Assembly (NCBI GenBank): GCA_949987705.1
Contig: OX465283.1
Location: 88,851,313-88,915,312, forward strand
Length of the DNA: 64,000 nt
DNA from: Thereva unica
Lineage: Eukaryota; Arthropoda; Insecta; Diptera; Therevidae
Direction: 5' to 3'
Part shown: one piece after another, positions 32,890 to 43,676 of the stretch
Layout of the letters: each line of letters opens with the position of its first letter
How positions within the stretch are numbered: the stretch's first letter is position 1
Notes under the pieces: generated by a model
The model's input: only the letters and a program-made list of their open reading frames with translations
What the model was told of the DNA's origin: nothing
Database searches by the model: none
Position numbers and translations under genes: made by a program

Positions 32890-33015
32890 GTGCGTTTTAC
32901 CATTGTCTTCTGCAAGTTGTGGCCAATGCAATTTCATTTAGTTCGCCTGATTTTGTCGTCTATCCTTTCTTGGCTGGCACGGTGCCATAGGTCATGATTT
33001 GTAATTCAAATTAGT
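32890..33015 (-). pseudogene. RTE-like ORF2 fragment
   Basis: GTGGCCAATGCAATTTCATT and CGTCTATCCTTTCTTGGCTG match 34,500-34,590 of the RTE copy. It is diverged, about 85% by eye. Confidence 0.65.
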
Positions 33016-33329
33016 CGTACTATTATAGATCACTACTTCGGCGAGAAACATCTAGATCGCCTATGTTCTGAAGTTTTTGAAAGCGGCTTCTATGTCTTCT
33101 TCTATTATCCTTCATAATATAAAGGATTGGAGAACGACATAGAGACCTCCGTTATGGAGATTCGAGTTTATAGTATTATTAGTGCTGGAAATAGTTAAGG
33201 AAGTGCAGCTTACAATGAAAATCATCGGAGAGCATTAATCAGCATTAGCGGGAGAGTTTTGTGAACTTAAAGCGTAAGTAAACTCAGCACAAAAGCAAGA
33301 TCCCGAAGCAAATCCTGATTGGACCAAGG
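33016..33329. other. No gene recognised
   Basis: Nothing assignable. Confidence 0.35.
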
Positions 33330-33535
33330 CAGGGGCGCGCTTTCATAGCTGCAATTGATGTATTTGCACTGGGCGCAATTTCAGAAAAAGTGAAAGAAAA
33401 ATTCCGTGCCTTCATTTTCAATGAGTTTTTGTGTCTTCTTTCATTTTCCATTACTGCCATCAAAACATGAATAAAAATGAAGGGGGCACAATATGTATAT
33501 GGCATGCTGCACCGGGCGCAAAAACGCCGGCCCTG
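33330..33535. mobile_element. hAT-like MITE, about 206 bp
   Basis: The ends are CAGGGGCGCGC and, inverted, CAGGGCCGGCG. Subterminal GGGCGCAATTTC / GGGCGCAAAAACG motifs recur. Left flank GACCAAGG and right GACCAATA (9 bp beyond the end) are suggestive but do not form a clean 8-bp duplication. Fragments at 17,240 and 32,757 share the ends. Confidence 0.5.
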
Positions 33536-33549
33536 TATGAGAGTGACCA

Positions 33550-34040
33550 ATATGGCAGTAAGTGGATGTTACATCTACTTCAGTGGACGTTACGTCTACT
33601 TTACTTCTGCGTTACTTTTCATTTAGGTTTGGCCTTATTTCTGGACTATAAAGTTGAGGCATCAAAATTATCCAACCAAACTCTCCTATTTGATGGATTA
33701 TCAAAAAAGCGTACGCCTGTGATGGAAGACATGAATAACTCATGCATGGACCTTCTTTTTGTATCCATGTTTGTGTAAATGGTTCAAAACACTTGTGAGC
33801 GCGCATATGAATCACGACAGGTGTCCATTGGCAGCTGACAGCGGATTGCCAAATTGTGAATAAATCAGAGTCAGTTAGATTGTAGTGAAAAATTGATTCA
33901 GTTGTTTATTTTCAGTTGAATTGAAGTTTTGTTGTAAGTTCGTTTGTTCGTTCGTTTTTATACAAACAGAGTGACGTTGCTCTCTTGTATGAGACTCTCA
34001 ATGTGCATGGAAACAGCGATTTTAAGATTCCCTTCTTTTA
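33550..34040. other. No gene recognised
   Basis: A short duplication (AGTGGA-x-GTTAC-x-TCTAC) lies at 33,560-33,600; otherwise nothing. Confidence 0.35.
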
Positions 34041-34044
34041 TGCT

Positions 34045-34135
34045 AGTAGGGTTCTCCTCCACGTTGTCCTAGGTCTTCCAACTCGACGGGATTCTTGCGG
34101 ATTCCAGTCGAGGACCTGTCGCATTTTTCGTTAAA
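34045..34135 (-). pseudogene. RTE-like ORF2 3' fragment, diverged
   Basis: GTTCTCCTCCACGTTGTCCT and CTTCCAACTCGACGGGATTC match 34,395-34,450 of the adjacent RTE copy. An older copy next to the younger one. Confidence 0.7.
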
Positions 34136-34261
34136 ATCCCCTGTAATAGTATTGGGTTACGATGATAGGGAAATGAAACGTCCAGATATAGGACAGTGAA
34201 GAGTTTAAGCTTATGCTCCTGCGTCTACGAGGCTTTCTATCTAAAGACAGACTAAAATAAA

Positions 34262-35816
34262 TTCTTCTTCTTCTTTGTGCCCCTTTAATCCCTCATGGGA
34301 CATAGGGCGGAAACAGTTGCCCTCCAGCGGACTCTGTTTTGCGCGACAGCTCTCAGCTCTGACCAGGATCTCCCAGTTGTTGCGGCCTCTGCTAGTAGGG
34401 TCCTCCTCCACGTTGTTCTTGGTCTTCCAACTCGACGGGATCCTTGCGGGTTCCAGTCAAGGGCCTGTTTGGCTAGGTTTTCGTTATCGCGTCGCAAGGT
34501 GTGGCCAACCCAATTCAATTTCCTTCGCCTGATTTGGTCGTCTATCCTTTCTTGGCCGGCACGGCGCCATAGCTCTTCATTTGAAATTCTATCTTGCCAG
34601 CGGATTTTTAGGATACGACGCAGGCATCTGTTGATGAAGACTTGTAGGCGCCCTGTGATGAATTGGGTGACTTTCCATGTTTCGCAACCGTACAAAAGAA
34701 CTGCCTTAACGTTGGAGTTGAACAGCCGCAATTTGGTGTTAGTTGAGATCTCCGTTGATCTCCATATGCGGAACAGGCATGCATATGCGCCTCGTGCTTT
34801 ATTTATTCTGGAACTGACGTCTTCTTCTGCACCGCCATTTTCGGTAATAATGCTACCGAGGTAGCAGAATTTATCTACCAGTTCCACGTCACGGTTATTC
34901 AGCGCAGTTCGTTCAAGTGTGTTTGCATTTATCCGCATTTCTTTGGTTTTGTTCGGATTCAGCCTTAAGCCTGCTAGACTACTTTCTGTTGCCAAATTGT
35001 TTAACATGTTTTTTAGCTCCTGATGTCTGTGGGCCAGCAAACAGATATCATCCGCGTAGTCGAGGTCCTTAAGGCGATCTAGCAAACCCCATTGTATGCC
35101 GCCTGTTCTACTATCTAGAGCGCCGACAAGAATGTCATTTATTACTATAAGAAATAGTAATGGCGAAAGTAGACATCCTTGTCGTACTCCTGAATTCACC
35201 TCGAAGCTGTCGGATAATTTTCCATTATGGAGAACTCTGCATTTGGAATTGTTGTAAAGGGCTTTTATCAATTCTATTATTTTATCAGGCAGTCCACGTC
35301 GCCGTAATGCCTGCCATATAAAGCTCCTATTAACCGAGTCGAACGCTTTCTCATAATCTACGAAAGCAAGGTAAAGGGGGGATCGGAATTCAGTAGACTG
35401 CTCCACTATGATTCTCAAGGTGTTAATATGGTCTATACATGAGCGGCCCTTCCTGAATCCGGCCTGCTGCCTTCTAAGCGTTCGGTCTACTGCCTCTCTT
35501 ATCCTTGATAATATAACGTGGGACAGGATTTTACCCACAGTAGATAATAGACAGATGCCTCTCCAGTTGTCGCATATTGTTAGGTCCCCCTTTTTGGGTA
35601 TTTTGACTATGATACCTTCCGTCCAATCCTCCGGAAAGGTACAGGTGTTCCATGCTATTTCCAGGATTGGCTGAAGCGCATCTGCTATGAGGCTTGAATC
35701 GGCTTTCAACAATTCTGGCGGGATGCCATCTTTTCCAGCTGCTTTACCATTGGCCATCGCATGAATTGCGGTTACTATTTCCGTCTTGGATGGGGCCCGG
35801 GTGTTGATTCTTATCG
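34262..35816 (-). mobile_element. RTE-like non-LTR retrotransposon, 5'-truncated copy
   Basis: It matches 61,014-62,573 on the other strand almost base for base and ends with a GAAGAAGAAGAA tail at 34,262-34,275, typical of RTE elements. It is truncated at 35,816, where identity with the longer copy stops. Confidence 0.85.
34285..35816 (-). CDS. RTE-like reverse transcriptase, 5'-truncated
   Basis: The open frame runs from the truncation point to CPMRD-stop; the first Met (35,757) is internal (MANGKAAGKDGIPPELL). RT motifs: PKKGDLTICDNWRGICLLS, FVDYEKAFDSVNR, GVRQGCLLSPLLF, and DYADD at about 35,050. A C-terminal domain follows (LYGCETWKV, RRILKIRWQDR, NWVGHTLRRDNE). The endonuclease is missing. 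About seven residues of 490 differ from the copy at 60,766, and neither copy has a stop, so both derive from a recently active source. It is not expected to move on its own. Confidence 0.85.
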
Positions 35817-36490
35817 AGATTACAGAGAGAAATTACTGATTCCAGCTCTCTGGGTTTGTTAAAGTTTATAAATTAGGTTAACCTTGAAGCACGGATATAG
35901 CCTACGCCAAAACAATTGGAAATCTCAAAATCGATTTTTTGATGAGCAGTGAAAGTCTCAAATCCTCACCACGAAAGTAGATACGAAAATAAAAGTGCAC
36001 CTCATCATTACGTTCGTTTAAAACCCCAAATCACCCGCTCATTTATATTTTCAATCACAATTCAATTCGCCTCATTACGACTCTTGTCCTGGTCAGATGC
36101 TATGGTGGAGTGTTGTTCCCGGTAAACGAGTTTCAAAAGGGAAATTAAAATGCATGCCCGCTTGAGTTTTATCCATACACGGAATGTTAATGTATGTGGA
36201 GTTGTCATTTCCTCGACTGCGCGTAAAATTCCCATTTATTTTGGCGCATACTATACCGAACATTCATTAGTTACATATAATTCATTGCGTTTACATGATG
36301 CCTTGAATTCTTGGATTGAAAGTTACTTGAAATTCAAGTTGGGTTTTCGATTCATTGATTAAAAATTATTGAAAATCTACATATTGAATTTTCAACATCG
36401 CAGACTTTTACCAATTCAATTCGAAAGTAGGAGGCAGCAAATTTATGGTTCGCCCCCGGGCGGTAGAAATCCACACTACCCCACTGAATT
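35817..36490. other. No gene recognised
   Basis: AT-rich; no motifs. Confidence 0.35.
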
Positions 36491-36499
36491 TAAAATTAC

Positions 36500-36640
36500 G
36501 TCACACAGTTAACTGTATTCATTTGATACCCATGTCGTGGGCTCCATGGAACATAATTGCAAAAACGGCCGCCATCTCGGAACCGTCTTCTTGATTTTTT
36601 TACAAAAAGGTCAGATTGCATTTAGTACTTATACATGATG
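36500..36640. repeat. Diverged unit of the 170-bp repeat
   Basis: TTGATACCCATGTCGTGGGC, CGGCCGCCATCTCGGAACCG and AGATTGCATTTAGTAC correspond to 37,060-37,170. It stands alone, about 500 bp before the tandem block. Confidence 0.5.
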
Positions 36641-37059
36641 AGTTGAACTCAAGTTGAACCCAAGTCTAACTACATGTAAACTGGAGTCGAGTTGGGTTAA
36701 GGTTGACTGAACTCGACTCAGCTCTGCTACCTGGGTTGAGTTGAAATTATGCATACGGACATGAACTCAGTATTTGAGTAGTTGAATTTAGTTGACAGCA
36801 GCATCTCTGTGTTTGTTTGTGATTTTTTGTAACGTGTATTGCTTCTTTATTTTCAATTCACCCTTAACTCAACTATTCATCTCATCATTCATACACATTA
36901 ATTATCACCAGAACTACAAGTGTGTGCAAAATTGGAAGTTGATCGGTTATATTTTCTACTTTTTAGTCTATTATAAGCTTTCCCCAATTTAGTGTTGGCC
37001 GCCATTTTGAATTTGGAATGATGCCACATAGCTAATTTTGTTCTACCTGCCATATCCTT
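36641..37059. other. No gene recognised
   Basis: It contains scattered GTTGAACTC/GAGTTG motifs (36,640-36,740) in both orientations. Confidence 0.35.
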
Positions 37060-37124
37060 TCATTTGATAACCATGTCAGAGGGCCGCGGAGCACAATTTC
37101 AAAAATCGGCCCCCAATTTTGGAA

Positions 37125-37625
37125 CCGCCATCTTGATATTTTTACAAAGTGGCCAGATTGCATTGTCATCCAAACTAAACGTGTATGCAAATTTTCAGCT
37201 CTATCCGAAACCGGGAAGTGGGTCAAATTTAACTTCAAAGATTTGATCAGTCAGGAATGAAGTTAAATAAAAGAATTTACCGCCATTTTGGAACCGCCAT
37301 CTTGATATTTTTACAAAATAGCCAGATTGCATTGTCATCCAAAGTAAACGTGTAGGTATGCTAATTTTCAGCTCTATCCGAAACCGGGAAGTGGGTCAAA
37401 TTTAACTTCAAAGATTTGATCAGTCAGGATTGAAGTTAATTAAAAGAATTTACCGCCATTTTAGAACCGCCATCTTGATATTTTTACAAAATAGCCAGAT
37501 TGCATTGTCATCCAAACTAAACGTGTATGCAAAATTTCAGCTCTATCCGAAACCGGGAAGTGGGTCAAATTTAACTTCAAAGATTTGATCAGTCAGGATT
37601 GAAGTTAAATAAAAGAATTTAATTA
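37125..37625. repeat. Tandem repeat, three units of about 170 bp
   Basis: Units start at 37,125, 37,294 and 37,467 with CCGCCATCTTGATATTTTTA and share GCATTGTCATCCAAACTAAA, CTATCCGAAACCGGGAAGTG and TTTGATCAGTCAGGA. They are above about 95% alike; the second unit has a 4-5-base insertion. Confidence 0.85.
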
Positions 37626-37637
37626 AAAAGAGTGATA

Positions 37638-37808
37638 TCCCACCAAAAAAAAAACATTAAAAATGTGAATTAGAAGTTCGTGGGCGCGAAATTATTTATT
37701 AACGATTCATCTTGACTAATCCATATCACTTGTGTTTTAAACTGTCCCAATGAATAATTTCGCGCCCACGAACTTCTAATTCACATTTTTAATGTTTTTT
37801 TGGTGGGA
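37638..37808. mobile_element. TA-flanked palindromic MITE, 171 bp
   Basis: The inverted ends of about 60 bp begin TCCCACCAAAAAA and continue through CATTAAAAATGTGAATTAG and GTTCGTGGGCGCGAAATTAT. TA lies on each side (37,636-37,637; 37,809-37,810). It has no coding capacity; the size and TA target fit a Tc1/mariner-type MITE. Confidence 0.8.
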
Positions 37809-38026
37809 TATACTATACAGTATAGACAAAAATAATTTGAATCTAACATGGAAGCTAGTCAAAATTTAGGTTCTTTTATGCACTTTACTATGGTGAACAA
37901 CAAAAATATTTAAATTTGCAAAAAAGTCAAGTGTGGAAAACATAATACATATACATATAATAAATATATAAAAAGATTAATACCGATTCAGGGGAATCAG
38001 CTTATTTACCTTACTACCGCAAGCAA

Positions 38027-38320
38027 CAAAATCGACATTACTCGATTCTTTCAACGACAAATTGGCGACAAATTATGCCACAAACCCCGTTCCGTTATCT
38101 CCTTTTAAATGAGAGATACTCATACTGGCCAGCCACCTTGATAGGCCGATCGGTAATAATCGTCTTGTGGCTCGTAGAAAAAACGGGCGACAAAATCGGC
38201 ATTACTTGAATCTCTCACCGAGAAATTAGAGACAACATAATCGAAAACCTCAATTCGTTATCTTGCTCAGATCGAAAGATACACTGGGTATCTAGCCAGC
38301 TTGACATCAAACTAGCGTTA
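38027..38320. repeat. Diverged tandem pair, period about 164 bp
   Basis: CAAAATCGACATTACT at 38,027 and CAAAATCGGCATTACT at 38,191 begin units that both continue CGACAAATT / GAGAAATTA, TTCGTTATCT and the CCAGC(C/T)(A/-)GCTTGA block. Confidence 0.5.
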
Positions 38321-38700
38321 TCTTATATATTAATAGGCAAACAAAAAGTTTGTACACGCTAAGGCTTTTTTGTTCGTGGACCGATTTCGTTTAAATTTTC
38401 AGAAAATGTTCTTTTTATGGCATAGTTTTGTAATAAGGAATTTCAATGAAATCGATTCACGAATAAAAAAGTTATAGCGATTTTAATTTTTCGGATTTTA
38501 AAAAGCCGTTGGAAAATTTGAATTTTTTGAGAGCTGAGTAGGCTACGATTGACACAAATGCCGTTTCAGTGAAGCGAATGAGAAACAGAGAAAAACAAGC
38601 GTTTGTGTGGATTTTTGGCGGCATAACTGACATAAAAAAACTCGGTCACTTTGTGCGTGCATTTTTTTATACTCTTTTGCGTATAGTATTTGAGTTGTAT
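38321..38700. other. No gene recognised
   Basis: AT-rich; possibly the 5' flank of the Helitron. Confidence 0.35.
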
Positions 38701-38736
38701 GGTGTAAGCGGCCGTTCGTTTTTTTGGCGAATGCCT

Positions 38737-39345
38737 TTAGAAATTTTAATTAATTCATTTAAGTGTGTTTTGAATGTTATTCTGCGTAATTTTTATTCGT
38801 TTTCGTATGGTTCTCGGAATCTGAGTTGTATTTTTGTCATTCCAAACAGTTAACTGCGAATTTTGAGTGCAATTTATCGGTGAGTACTTACGTTTTTTCC
38901 GCGTTTTCTTTACAAAATGCCAAGACAACGACGGGGACACTCGAATGTCGATTTTAGATCGCTTCGCGAAAATACTAGAAGTCGCGTTAGAAATTTACGT
39001 AGTGTTAATGAAATGAATGTTGCAAATAATGAATTGAATAGTGGTGTGAATGAAATGAATGTTGATGCATTTCATAATGAAATGTTTGTTGATGGTGTTG
39101 CACCTTTAGAAATTTTGACTAATTCTTTTAAATGTGCTTTGAATGTTATTCCGGTTAATTTTGATTCGTTTTCGTGTGGTTCTTTTATTATGAGTTGTCA
39201 TTTTTGTCGTGCCAAACATTTTCTGACTGAAGTAACTTTACGTAATACTGAGGCATTTTCTTTGTGTTGTCATAAAGGCAAAGTTAATCTACCTCCACTT
39301 TCTCAAAATTACTTTTTCAATAATTTTTGGAACGAAGTTCCTTAA
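38737..39345 (+). pseudogene. Helitron RepHel N-terminal domain, partly duplicated
   Basis: Positions 38,917-39,345 encode MPRQRRGHSN..., ending in CHFCRAKHFLTE ... LCCHKGKVNLPPL. The C-x2-C ... C-C-H-K-G-K-V motif is the N-terminal zinc-finger-like signature of Helitron replicase-helicases in animals. Positions 38,737-38,850 hold a second, degraded copy of the PLEILTNSFKCALNV... segment seen at 39,102-39,215, a tandem partial duplication. The frame ends at 39,345, just before a gypsy insertion. The Rep domain lies 7 kb further on, beyond that insertion. Confidence 0.6.
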
Positions 39346-39409
39346 CGCGGCTTGCGGGTAGAGTGAATTGGGAGAAATCGCCACGTAAGAAAATGCGATA
39401 TTTTGTGTA

Positions 39410-39413
39410 TGTA
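39410..39413. other. Target-site duplication TGTA, left
   Basis: TGTA at 39,410-39,413 and again at 45,427-45,430, flanking the gypsy LTRs; 4 bp is usual for Ty3/gypsy. Confidence 0.75.
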
Positions 39414-39584
39414 TGTGGTACACAAAAAAAAAGCAACTAATAACAATTTTGGAACGGCAGTCGAAAGTCAGTCGTTACGTGGATGTGGAAGTAGCAACAG
39501 CAAAATTTAAAAAATCGTATTGTTATAAAATACAATAAACATTAAAAACCGAAATCATAATTTTTTTTATTTAAAAATCCCACA
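39414..39584 (+). repeat. 5' LTR, gypsy element 1
   Basis: TGTGGTACACAAAAAAAAAG ... AAAAATCCCACA. Starts TG, ends CA; 171 bp, matching 45,256-45,426 base for base as far as I can read. Confidence 0.9.
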
Positions 39585-39586
39585 AA

Positions 39587-39604
39587 TGGGGGCTCAACCG
39601 GGAT
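39587..39604 (+). other. Primer-binding site, tRNA-Pro-like
   Basis: TGGGGGCTCAACCGGGAT, two bases after the 5' LTR. It differs at two positions from the well-known tRNA-Pro primer site of murine gammaretroviruses (TGGGGGCTCGTCCGGGAT). An unusual primer choice for an insect gypsy element. Confidence 0.65.
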
Positions 39605-40229
39605 TATTTTGAAAAAACATGTGAAAAGGTCAAAACAGAACATAAAAAGTGCATAACATCGAAGACAAAAGAAACTGAAATTTAAAAAAAAAAATTTGTT
39701 TTACTTTTATTAAGATCCGCGTCATAATAAACACTCGTAGTGATTTTATGATATAAAGGTGTAGAAAAATATTCTGAAAAGTGAGAAAATCGCAAAACGA
39801 AAGAAGTGTATTAAATATTCTTATAATTGCATTGTACGAATGTGGAAGAAGGCTCCAGAAAATTGTATTGTTTGTGAGAATATTTATTGTATAGTCCAGT
39901 ATTACGGGACTGATTTTCCCGCTAAAAGAAGCAATAGCAAATTCTTTGCTTATGTGGGTGTAGTTGAAATTTTAATATACTGTTAAATGAAAAAGTGAAA
40001 AGAATATTACAAAAAAATTGAAGTTGCGGTCAAAAACAAAAGTTTGGTGACAATTTGAAAAATTATTTAAATGGTTTTCTAGGCGAACATTAAAGTAAAG
40101 ATAAATGAAATTTATCGAAAATTTTAGAATTTTTGAAATTTTTAGCTATGTAGTAATATTTGACTATATGAATTTGAAATTTGAACAATTTATTGAAGTG
40201 AATTTATTGGAACACTAGGAATTCATTAT

Positions 40230-41153
40230 AAAGGAGGTGGGTCACAGCCCATACAAAATTACCCCAGGCCCGGCGCAAAAGAAAAGTATCTCAGATTATC
40301 GGCCATAATAAGTATTGAATTTCTGTATAGTTGTTATATCCCGTATCTGTGGCTAAGGTGTTAATAATACTATTTCTTTTTATTCGGGCGAAATGGCTAA
40401 TTAACCCTGTATTTTTATAACGGCACCACATATCTTCATGAATAAGGTATCAGTGCACGCAGAATACTGCCACCTATCTAAAATTGTAAAAACGAACTAA
40501 AGAGCTTCACTAAAATTAAGTGTTGAATACGTGTAAACGATTACTTGAAATTAAGTCACTTAAAATTAAGTCAAAATTTAGTTGAACACTTAACTACTTA
40601 ATACGTGTAAACCAGCCATAAGTGAAAAAAAGTCAAAGTCAAAATTGCTTGCAATTTCCGCAAATAACTCCAATTTTAGTATTAAAATTGCTTATAACTT
40701 CGAAAGTAAAGGCCGTAGCATAAAAATTGTCTAGACATTATTCATAGGAAAAACTCCAAGCTTTCTTATTCTGGGGAAAAAAACATTAGTTGACTATGAA
40801 TATTTTGAAAAAGGTGGTTGAAAGTGACATTTTTGTTAAAAAAAACAAAACTTTGACTTTGACGACTCATAACTCTGGAAGTTGGTACTGTGGTACCGTC
40901 GTTTTTACAATTTTAGATAGGTGGCAGTATTCTGCGTGCACTGATACCTTATTCATGAAGATATGTGGTGCCGTTATAAAAATACAGGGTTAATTAGCCA
41001 TTTCGCCCGAATAAAAAGAAATAGTATTATTAACACCTTAGCCACAGATACGGGATATAACAACTATACAGAAATTCAATACTTATTATAGCCGATAATC
41101 TGAGATACTTTTCTTTTGTGCCGGGCCTGGGGCAATTTTGACCCACCTCCTTT
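40230..41153. mobile_element. Foldback element in the gypsy leader
   Basis: Long inverted arms, 40,230-40,495 and 40,889-41,153, begin AAAGGAGGTGGGTC and include CCGGCGCAAAAGAAAAG and the TTCTGTATAGTTGTTATATC block. The arms are about 265 bp and nearly identical. The 390-bp centre has repeated CTTAAAATTAAGT and AGTCAAAGTC motifs and no gene. No target-site duplication is visible. Confidence 0.85.
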
Positions 41154-41213
41154 GTTTACGGAACGTACGCTTGTTAATAATAACCTTTCAAGAATCTTTT
41201 TAGTGAAAACAAT

Positions 41214-43676
41214 ATGGCTTCTAGAAGGAGAAGTAGGCAGGGAAGCAATAATCCCGTCGATTTGAATAATGAAGGAACTGCTCCAACCCGAAGACAAATT
41301 CCAGAAGACGAAGGCCAACAATTGAGGTTTAATTTTTCAGATATTGAAAGTATTCTTCGCAAATTTTCAGGTAATAAAAGCATTAATGTTGAAAATTGGT
41401 TGCAAGAGTTCGATGATTACGCTGATACTTTCGGATGGACTGATTTACAGCGTTTTATTTTTTGTAAACGTTTGCTTACTGGAGCTGCAAAGCTATTTGT
41501 TGAATGTGAGGCTAAACCACTCAGTTATAACAACTTAAGGAGGTCTTTGCGTGAAGAGTTCCTGCCAAAAATAAGTAGTGCCGACGTGCATGATCAGTTG
41601 AGAAAAAGGGAAAAGAAAAATAATGAGGACTTACGTGAGTATCTTTATAGTATGATTGATATTGCTTCACAGGCGACAGTAGAGGAACGCTCAATTGTTA
41701 AGTACGTTGTCGAAGGCATAAAAGATACCCCAACAAACAAGACAATTCTATACGGCGCGACAACTATAAAGGAATTAAAGGCGAAATTAGTAATATACGA
41801 AGAAATGAAAGCGGATATACCAAAGGAAACGAAGAGAATCAATATGGAATCGACCAGGATGAATGTCGGAAGAAGACCGGAAAGGCAAAAAGGTCGACGA
41901 TATTGCTACAATTGTGGATCCGGACAACATGAATTCCATAACTGTCCCGATAAAGCAAAAGGACCCAAATGCTTTGTTTGTAACCAATATGGTCATAAAA
42001 GTGCTGCCTGTCCTAAGAGAAATCGACCAGCCGAGGCATCAACACACGTTATAAGAAGAAGTGGTAGGCATCAAGCAATTAAAATAAATGGTGTTATGTT
42101 GGAAGGATTGATCGACACGGGCAGTGATATATGTTTGGTTAAAGAGAATTATTTGAAATATATTAAACCAAGTTTTATTTCTAGAGATAATTCAATCCCT
42201 ATAGAAGGAATTTTTGCATGGGACATGCCAAAAGGATCATTCTATGCTGACGTAGATATCAAAGGGGAAATTTTTAAAGACGTTGAAATCCACATCACCG
42301 AGGACTCTAGTCGCGGTCCCAGCCTGATAATCGGCATGAATCTTATAGATAGAGCAGTAATTACAATAGATGGCGAAAAGACGAGTATTGTGCAGAAGGA
42401 TAACACTCATCAAGAAACGACGCCGCCCGAAGGATCCAAAAAAGAAGATACTCACCACTGCCTCTTATCGAGGATAGAAGTGGATAAAGAAGAAAGGCCT
42501 TGCCTGATAGACACATCACATATACGTGATTTGAATGTCGTCGAGAAAATCCGCAATATGATTGGAAGTTATCGATCATGCGCTACAGTGGAATCACCAG
42601 TATCAATGAGTATTACTCCTATCGATCCAACACCAGTATTCTGTAGTCCCAGACGATTTCCACCTAAGGAGCAGGATATCATCAACAAACAAGTAGAGGA
42701 GTGGCTGAAGGAGGGCATAGTGGCAGAGAGCACCTCTGAGTATGCTAGCCCAGTGGTATTAGTGAAGAAGAAAGATGGTTCTCACAGATTGTGTGTGGAT
42801 TTTAGAGCAGTGAACAAACGAATACGCAAAGAGCATTATCCACTTCCGGTGATCGATGACCAAATTGACCGCTTGGCAGATGCTACTGTTTTTACCACGA
42901 TGGATTTGAAAAACGGATTTGTCCACGTCCCAATTGAAGTAAACAGCAGAAAATATACCAGCTTCGTAACGCAGCAAGGTCAGTTCGAATTTTTAAGAGT
43001 CCCATTTGGATTGTGCAATTCTCCTTGTACTTTCCAAAGATTTATTAATGCAGTATTTGCTGAATTGATTAGACAAGGTGTAGTAATTATTTATATAGAT
43101 GATCTAGTTATTCCAGCCAGCACTGCAGAAGAAGCTATTAGCAGGATGGAAAGGGTGTTAAATGTCGCAGCAATCAACGGCTTGCAAATAAAGTGGGAGA
43201 AGTGCCAAGTCTTGCAGCAAAAAATTGAATATCTGGGCCATATTATTGAAAAAGGTACTATTTCACCATCACCGACGAAGACCAAAGCAGTGGTAAAGTT
43301 TCCGCAGCCAACAACGGCTAAACAAATCCAAAGTTTTTTAGGATTAGCGGGATATTTCCGTAAGTTTATCCATAATTTTGCAAGCATAGCTCGCCCACTG
43401 AGTGATCTATTGAAAAATGGCACAAAGTTTAAATTTGAAGAGAAAGAAATTAAGTCATTCAATGAATTGAAGCAGCTATTAGTGACGAAGCCGGTATTGA
43501 AGATATTTAAGTATGGACAAGAGACGGAGCTTCACACCGATGCAAGCATCGTAGGTTATGGAGCAGTGCTCATGCAAAGATGTGATGATGACGGAGATTT
43601 GCATCCAGTATATTTTATGAGCAAAAAACAACGGATGCAGAGAAAAAGTACACCAGTTACGAGTTGGAAGTGTTAG
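41214..43676 (+). CDS. Gypsy element 1 gag-protease-RT-RNase H (frame broken in RNase H)
   Basis: 820 codons from ATG (AATATGG context). Gag capsid-like region about 50-200 (NVENWLQEFDDYADTFGW, FCKRLLTGAAKLF). Two zinc knuckles follow at about 231 and 252 (CYNCGSGQHEFHNC; CFVCNQYGHKSAAC), then aspartic protease LIDTGSDICLV near 299. RT about 455-640: DFRAVNKRI, MDLKNGFVHV, YIDD at 627, IEYLGHII. RNase H begins LHTDASIVGYGAVL near 772. The frame ends early because the A-run at 43,623-43,628 is out of step by one base with the next frame. The rest of the element is so intact that this is probably one recent deletion in a run of A, not a programmed shift, since it falls inside a domain. Confidence 0.9.
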   Translation: MASRRRSRQGSNNPVDLNNEGTAPTRRQIPEDEGQQLRFNFSDIESILRKFSGNKSINVENWLQEFDDYADTFGWTDLQRFIFCKRLLTGAAKLFVECEAKPLSYNNLRRSLREEFLPKISSADVHDQLRKREKKNNEDLREYLYSMIDIASQATVEERSIVKYVVEGIKDTPTNKTILYGATTIKELKAKLVIYEEMKADIPKETKRINMESTRMNVGRRPERQKGRRYCYNCGSGQHEFHNCPDKAKGPKCFVCNQYGHKSAACPKRNRPAEASTHVIRRSGRHQAIKINGVMLEGLIDTGSDICLVKENYLKYIKPSFISRDNSIPIEGIFAWDMPKGSFYADVDIKGEIFKDVEIHITEDSSRGPSLIIGMNLIDRAVITIDGEKTSIVQKDNTHQETTPPEGSKKEDTHHCLLSRIEVDKEERPCLIDTSHIRDLNVVEKIRNMIGSYRSCATVESPVSMSITPIDPTPVFCSPRRFPPKEQDIINKQVEEWLKEGIVAESTSEYASPVVLVKKKDGSHRLCVDFRAVNKRIRKEHYPLPVIDDQIDRLADATVFTTMDLKNGFVHVPIEVNSRKYTSFVTQQGQFEFLRVPFGLCNSPCTFQRFINAVFAELIRQGVVIIYIDDLVIPASTAEEAISRMERVLNVAAINGLQIKWEKCQVLQQKIEYLGHIIEKGTISPSPTKTKAVVKFPQPTTAKQIQSFLGLAGYFRKFIHNFASIARPLSDLLKNGTKFKFEEKEIKSFNELKQLLVTKPVLKIFKYGQETELHTDASIVGYGAVLMQRCDDDGDLHPVYFMSKKQRMQRKSTPVTSWKC

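Noticed and set aside
34295..34864. 189-codon plus-strand frame opposite the RTE RT (and its twin at 61,969-62,538)
   Set aside because: Exact antisense of the conserved RT C-terminus; present in both copies only because those copies are nearly identical.
40220..40230. Target-site duplication for the foldback element
   Set aside because: CATTAT on the left and GTTTAC on the right do not match.
43620..43640. Programmed -1 frameshift in gypsy element 1
   Set aside because: The frame-0 codons around the six A residues do not form a standard X-XXY-YYZ site, and the position is inside RNase H.
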